From: Populus alba
Lineage: Eukaryota; Streptophyta; Magnoliopsida; Malpighiales; Salicaceae
Length of the DNA stretch: 64,000 nt
Direction of reading: 5' to 3'
NCBI RefSeq assembly: GCF_005239225.2
Contig: NC_133298.1
Span: forward strand, 5,081,395 to 5,145,394
Positions 58,693 through 64,000 of the stretch are shown here, piece by piece. Position 1 is the stretch's first letter. Each line of letters opens with the position of its first letter. Below the pieces are notes generated by a model that worked only from the letters and a program-made list of their open reading frames with translations, was not told where the DNA came from and searched no databases. A program made the translations under genes and the position numbers.

Positions 58693-59093
58693 TAATGCGG
58701 GACAACAAATAAAAAGAATTAAAGCAAGAAAAGAAAGAAGCTTGAGAGAAAGAAAGAAGCTAAAGAAGAGGGAGAGGGGGATTGGAGGGGTGCAAAACTT
58801 GCAAATTTTCATTAATCATTCCAAGTCCCTTGACATTTAGAAAAGTAGGGTATTTATACTAAAACCCTAACTAGAATAAGCGGTTGGGCTTATAGCCCAC
58901 TAAATAAAATACTTAACATTAATTAAATCAAGTCCAACATATAAAACCAAATTAATAAAACTCATCTAAAAGTTCATATAAATTAAACCCAAAACACAAG
59001 TTAAAGCCCAATTTCTCAATGGTTTGGACTATCCTCTATCGTCTATGATCATACGCGTGCATAAATAATGTTTCCGGTTCGGTGTCCCCATCA
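58693..59093 (-). repeat. 5' LTR of the Ty3/gypsy derivative
   Basis: The 401-bp copy ends CCCCATCA beside CTCCC at 59094. Its inner end reads TAATGCGGG where the other LTR has TGACGCGGG, so the terminal dinucleotide has changed (CA to TA in element orientation). Most differences between LTRs are transitions, as expected for methylated DNA. This LTR directly follows the first 42 bp of COMT 3' UTR. Confidence 0.93.
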
Positions 59094-59135
59094 CTCCCTT
59101 GTATATGGAACTCAAAATAGCTGGGACTTTGAGCC

Positions 59136-61142
59136 TTAGGCCTGCTTGCGGAATTCAATCACGTGCGTATTGAACGCACAGCACATCACTTCGAAACTCT
59201 TGAAGCCAGCTCCCCTGGCCAAGCCCTCAAATTCCTTGTCGGTCCTCTCTTTTCCTCCGGGGTAGTGTGCCAGCATTATGGCGTCAACGTGCATGACTCC
59301 CTTGGTGGCAAGACTCGTGTCAGGAGCCACGGGTAGAATGCATTCAACAAGGATCACTTTCCCGTTTTCCGGCAGCGCATCATAGCAGTTCTTCAAGAAT
59401 CTTAGGCAGTGTTCATCGCTCCAGTCATGACATATCCACTGTGAGAGCATACAAGCACCATCCCCATCAATAACACAACCACTCAACATGCATGGATTAG
59501 TGAAAATAATAAATTCATTATTTAGACTAGAAACTTGTTAAATTCGAAAGACGATGAGCCTCATGACAGTGGATCATGAATGTTTTATGGGTCTGTTTGT
59601 TTGTGTGTACAGGCCACCACGCGGTTGTTAGCCATGGCGTGGAATGGAACGAGGAAGGTGACTTCATCGTGGTTTCAATAAATAAATAAAAAAGCTCACC
59701 TTCATGAAAACAGCATCTGCTTTGGGCACGCTAACAAACATGTCACCACCAACATTCTCCACACCTGCACCCATTATACATGATCTCTATCAGAACTCAT
59801 AAGCAATTACAGGCAAGTGACGCGTGCATTACTACACCCAGTACCGGCCATCCACCAAGATAATCTAAGTGTTGGCATTAGACATGAGACAATGCATGTG
59901 AGTATATACCAGGGAAAGCTGGGGCATCCGCAATGACATGAGGCAAATCAAAGTTGATGCCCTTAATTGAAGGGTACTTGGAGACGATTGTGCTAACCAC
60001 AGCACCAGTCCCGCCGCCAACATCCACCAAGGATGCGAGGCCTTCAAAGCCTTTGTAGGTCTCAAGAATCTTCTTCATGGCCATTTTAGAATGGTCAGAC
60101 ATTCCCTTGTTGAAAACCTTGTTGAATCTTGGATCCGTGCCATGATATTCAAATGCAGTCATTCCGTAGGCCTTGTTAAATGGAATTCCTCCTTCAAGAA
60201 TCGCGTCTTTCAAATGATACCTGTAGCACTAGCAGAACCATGTCACACTATCTTCTTAATTAAGAAGCACAATCTACCTAAACAATGATGAATCATTTAA
60301 TCAATTCAATTATTTAATTATTCTATGGTAGGTGTGATATTAATAAGATGATTGAGTAGCATTAATGTTAGCCTAAACTTGTAATTAAATTTTAAAATCA
60401 AATTCAGTATAATTCTTTAGATCGGTAAAGGGGGATAAAGATTAAGTGATTATTTGGTAATATGATTGTGGATAAACACATATATTATTATTTGGTAAAG
60501 TAAAAAGAAATGATTTTATTTGATAGGACTCATTAATTTTTGCTGCCCAGCTGCAAGATTGGAAAAACAACATTTTGTTGCTTCCCGTTGATATTTTTAA
60601 AAAATAGTACAGCCATGTTTTATTGTTGTACTGTTCACTAAAATAAACATTAAAAAAAAAAACTAGTGAGAAAAATTTAATTTTTTTTTCCTTAAAAAAC
60701 TAGTGCAGTTAACCGTGAATACTTACCAACTTTCCATGAGGAACTTGTCCTGGTTCATGAGACAGAGAGGGTTAACAGAGACACCATCTTCATTCTTGGT
60801 CAAGAATTTACAAACAGAAGCAAGACCATAGAGTCTCTCAACTTTCCCATCAGGAAGATCTCTTAGAGAGCAAACAAGAATGGAGTAACTAGCCAGTAGG
60901 CGCAAGATACGATCTAACATGACAGGTGCATCAGGGTTTTTGGTAGGGAGATGAGAAGCTATATCAGATGGGGACAAGAGAGCACCAGGGCCAGCTTTAG
61001 CCATGATTTCAAGAAGGTCGAGTTCAATGGCTGTTTTGAGGACCATAGGTAGAACTGAAGAACTGATCAGTTGCATGGCAAAATTCGCTTCTTCATCTAA
61101 TATCTGAGCTGGAGACATCTGAGTTTCACCTGTTGAATCCAT
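59136..61142 (-). CDS. COMT: Caffeic acid / 5-hydroxyconiferaldehyde 3(5)-O-methyltransferase
   Basis: Four minus-strand exons (61142-60727, 60220-59910, 59764-59700, 59438-59136) join in phase into 364 aa, one shorter than typical poplar COMT. COMT is a cytosolic dimer that methylates 5-hydroxyconiferaldehyde and related phenylpropanoids with S-adenosylmethionine, giving syringyl lignin units. The N-terminal dimerisation domain reads [20 protein letters not shown] and [13 protein letters not shown]. The SAM fold has [13 protein letters not shown] and GINFDLPHV. The catalytic His is H268 in [11 protein letters not shown], with Glu residues in the LVECILP and GGKERTDKE regions as in alfalfa COMT. 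Start: MDSTGETQ at 61142 fits the family; an in-frame ATG three codons upstream (61151) is a less likely alternative. Splice sites are GT-AG. The gene appears intact, but its 3' UTR is split by an LTR element. Confidence 0.96.
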
Positions 61143-61255
61143 CGTGATCAAGATTGATCAATTCTTTTTAAGGGAACAGAGGGTTGAAGAAGGTGTAGGA
61201 GAAGAGAAGAAATGCTTTGGGAGGGTATGTGAACGCTAGGACAGGGGTGTGCAGT

Positions 61256-61270
61256 GTATATATATATATT
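61256..61270 (-). promoter_or_regulatory. Probable TATA box of COMT
   Basis: A TATATATATATA tract lies about 115-130 bp upstream of the start codon. Farther upstream (about 61286-61300) the plus strand reads TCAACCACCTCCTCT, which resembles but does not match the AC elements (ACCAACC, ACCTACC) known in lignin gene promoters. The AC-element reading is tentative. Confidence 0.5.
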
Positions 61271-61299
61271 TGGTGAACTGTGGAAGTACTCAACCACCT

Positions 61300-64000
61300 C
61301 CTCTCTTATCATTGCCCTTAAGCACAGTACTGCCTTAAAATGACACAGTACCTCCTCCTCGTGGCATCATCTTGATCAAGTGTAAGTATAAAAAAGGTTA
61401 GGTCGGGAGGCTATTTGATATGGTGATCAAAGTAAATGTTTTAAAAATACGGTCGTCGCTCTTTGCATCTGTCAAACGCCAGCCATGGAGGTAGCTGTCG
61501 CTTGTCGGTGTTAAATAGTAATATTTATTGAACAGTCAGATCAACATGGCAGAACTATTCTATAATTCCTAAGGATTTTCTATCGAAATCTCATTACAGT
61601 GTTTTCTTAAGAACAAGGTTGCTATCAATCAGTCGAAAACCTACTTACCACATACATTCAATAATTAAGATCATGCTAGCTAGCTAGCCCCACGCTCGTA
61701 CCGCTTGAGGTAAACAAACTAGCTGAAGCTTCCATATTTTGTTAATCCAAAACCTAGAAGAATTCTTAATGACAAGTGGAGATTTCTATCACTTATTCTA
61801 GGTTTATTCGGATAACATCCCAGCATATAGCTCGATCTGTTCTAATCACTTATTTTACAAGATTGATTAATGGAAGCACGCCAACCCCCCTGCATGTCTA
61901 ATATTCTAAGATCGAGAGAGATAATGGTCTATAGAAGTGTGTTGTCCCAAGGTCGCATCACCTTTGGGAGGTTTGGCTTTAATTATGAGATGCAATCAAT
62001 TATGGTACCCATAAGAGCATTAGACTCTAATGAATTTGCCAAAATGAAAAGTCAGATATTAAAAAAATATTATTTTAATTTTTTTATATTTAATTTGCAC
62101 ACTTTAAAAAAAACTAAATAAAATACTAAAATGTCTTTTCTCTCCTACAAATATTAATCCTACATATATCTTTTAAAAAAAATCAAAACCAATAAAGTGG
62201 GACCACTAAAAAAATAAATCATAGCTATGTGAAAAAAAAAACATTAACTTATTAAAAAATAATAAAAACATTAGTTTTTTTCTACTATAATATAATTGGT
62301 TCTTCAAATAGTTTTTTTTCATTAAAATAAATGTTGTAAAAGAATCTATATTTATACTATTTAAAATGTTATTTTATTAATTTAGTTTTTAAAAATAGTA
62401 TTTTTTTATTGAAGATGCTATAAGTACAAACTTATTCACCTGTAAGTACCCCTGCACGACAATCGAATTCACCCATAAGTGTCCCTGCACGACAATCCAC
62501 ATAGCTCAATTATGACTCCGTGCATAGATATTCATTTCTTGTCCCTCCAAGATTCTTAAAAATTCATATATTATACTTCTAAATATACATTAAGCAACAT
62601 CTATTAAGTCCAGAGGAGAGTATCAGTCAATCCCAATTAATCGGAAAGAGATTCGAGATGATAAAAGCTCTATATCGGCACTAATATGTTTTTTAAGTGC
62701 ATACGGAAATGCATCAATTAGTTAAAATAAGATCCACGCAACCACTTGTTATTAGTTGGTTATTAATTAGGAGCATACTAATCCAAGTTGATAAATAGTT
62801 TCCAAATTAGTGGATGGCCCCAAAGTTTTGGGTTTCCGTCCATCCCATTTGCTAACTTTTCTATGTTAGCAAATGGCGAACAATTATAACATGGAGTTTC
62901 GTGCTTCTCTCGCTGGATATAAATTATTATACATTGAAGTAGTATAATAATAAATTATCCTTATTAAATAAACATGTTAAGCATGCATTGAGGCAGGATT
63001 GTCTTTTTTATAGGATATATTTAGTATTGAAAGAATGATTGAAAATAAAATAATTTGTTTGGGTTTTTTGAACTACAATATAAAAATTAATTTGCCCTTG
63101 CCCTTTAAGAAATAAAATTTTAAGAAAGTTAGCCTTATTTTCATATTAATCCCTTGAGAGTTACTACTAGCCCTCCCCCCAATCCTTGAAGATTTTTCAA
63201 ATATTCATTCCTAAAGTCCCATGACTAACTTAGCCCCCACGAGAGTTTGGGTCGCCCTTCACCCTCGATCTCTCATCGTTAAAAAGAGAGAAGAATGGTG
63301 GCATATATAGTCTCATGTAGTTATTCAGTACATCAAAAGTTGTATTTTTTCTTCTTTTTTTTTCTTACGTAAAAGTGAGATTTAAATAATTGTATAGTGC
63401 GTGGGTTGCATGTTGGACAGATGAAGTTTATACATTGGAGGAAATAATTTCTGCGTATAATGTCCTCTCGACGAGTGCATAGATTCATCCTATGGGTCTC
63501 GGCCATCAGAGCGCAGGGGCTCACCATCTATAGAATTAGGATCCAGAAAACAAGAAAACATGGAGCCATAATTATGTTGGGCTAATTATGATAGAGGAAA
63601 GAACTTGGCTATTTTGCCCCATAAAATGATGGGCTACATTGCAATGTCAAGAAAACATTTTCTGTCGAAAATTATGTTCCATGCGAGCCAGGATTTTGTT
63701 TTGTTTTGTTTTGGACTTTAACTTTGCAATAGATTAGGCCTTAAATCTCAACAACAAATACTTCCCCAGCCCAACAAAAACTTCTACGGCAATATGTGCC
63801 TTCTTTGAAAAGCAACAGTCTCATTTCGTACAATATTCTAGGTTTTTGTCTTTTAGTTTAACGTGGATGTCCGGACTAGCTTGCGCCTACTTTAACTAAT
63901 TCTACGAGCTCTGAAGTTAATGACCATGTAAGCTTCTAGTGGCTATAATATGAGCAATCATAGGGCTCGAATCTTAGACTACAGGGAAAACAAACCTCTT
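61300..64000. other. Upstream flank of COMT and intergenic DNA, no gene recognised
   Basis: AT-rich with short frames only (for example 83 codons plus at 61870-62121 and 64 codons minus at 63333-63527), none with a recognisable motif. A 34-bp near-duplicate lies at 62435-62501. The first part presumably holds distal COMT promoter sequence. Confidence 0.45.
62435..62501. repeat. 34-bp tandem duplication
   Basis: Two adjacent copies of a unit starting TTCACCTGTAAGTACCCCTG or TTCACCCATAAGTGTCCCTG and continuing CACGACAATC, with a few substitutions. Confidence 0.75.

Larger units (their letters stand above)
54882..59093 (-). mobile_element. Non-autonomous Ty3/gypsy deletion derivative, gag plus integrase end
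   Basis: The 4.2-kb element is flanked by a 5-bp target duplication CTCCC (54877-54881 and 59094-59098). It has ~400-bp LTRs, an initiator-tRNA-Met primer site beside the right LTR, a leader of about 1.3 kb and then coding sequence on the minus strand. Protease, RT, RNase H and the integrase core are absent: the coding region goes from gag and zinc knuckle through a short linker into the integrase C-terminal region. LTR similarity of roughly 97% indicates fairly recent insertion. It would need enzymes in trans. It lies in the COMT 3' UTR. Confidence 0.93.

Noticed and set aside
14783..61142. A biosynthetic or defence gene cluster (DMR6, NRPC2, COMT)
   Set aside because: The products act in unrelated processes, the genes are spaced by transposons, and no shared regulatory feature is visible.

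Overview
The window looks like nuclear DNA of a woody dicot, most likely a poplar (Populus, Salicaceae). It is AT-rich, its genes have many GT-AG introns, and intergenic and intronic DNA is full of plant transposons (Ty1/copia, Ty3/gypsy, PIF/Harbinger, MITEs, a tRNA-derived SINE). The COMT protein reads like the poplar lignin enzyme. Species assignment is inference; no search was run.

Layout. 1-14.6 kb is a transposon graveyard: a SINE relic (~0.41-0.58 kb), a perfect palindrome on a TA tract (1.8-1.9 kb), a decayed Ty1/copia element with recognisable LTRs (2.8-6.5 kb), a three-arm inverted/direct repeat in a TA microsatellite (7.4-7.7 kb), and a second decayed LTR element whose left LTR appears split (7.9-12.2 kb), with a degenerate tandem array inside. 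14.8-21.8 kb (+) holds a four-exon DMR6-type 2-oxoglutarate/Fe(II) oxygenase of 338 aa; its 5.7-kb intron 2 carries a PIF/Harbinger-type element. 23.4-24.6 kb (+) holds a 5'-truncated NAC gene relic with an open 262-codon C-terminal frame. 25.0-25.2 kb (-) holds a one-exon PP2C phosphatase relic with two frameshifts. 26.05-51.32 kb (+) is the complete gene for the second-largest subunit of RNA polymerase III. I could assemble 38 exons, 1150 or 1151 aa, with every junction in phase and apparently two GC-AG introns. 52.9-54.7 kb is a PIF/Harbinger element with TAA target duplications and part of its Myb/SANT-like ORF1. 54.9-59.1 kb is a young non-autonomous Ty3/gypsy derivative with ~400-bp LTRs, CTCCC duplications, an initiator-tRNA-Met primer site and a gag frame fused to the end of integrase. 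59.1-61.1 kb (-) is a complete four-exon COMT gene of 364 aa. 61.3-64 kb shows no recognisable gene.

The three intact genes (salicylate catabolism/defence, Pol III transcription, lignin methylation) are independent and do not form a pathway cluster. The most notable local interaction is that the Ty3/gypsy derivative sits 42 bp downstream of the COMT stop codon in the same orientation, so it splits the COMT 3' UTR. I found no tRNA or rRNA gene and no CRISPR array. The most unusual objects are the gag-integrase fusion element, the hairpin repeat at 7.5 kb and the GC-AG introns of the Pol III gene.
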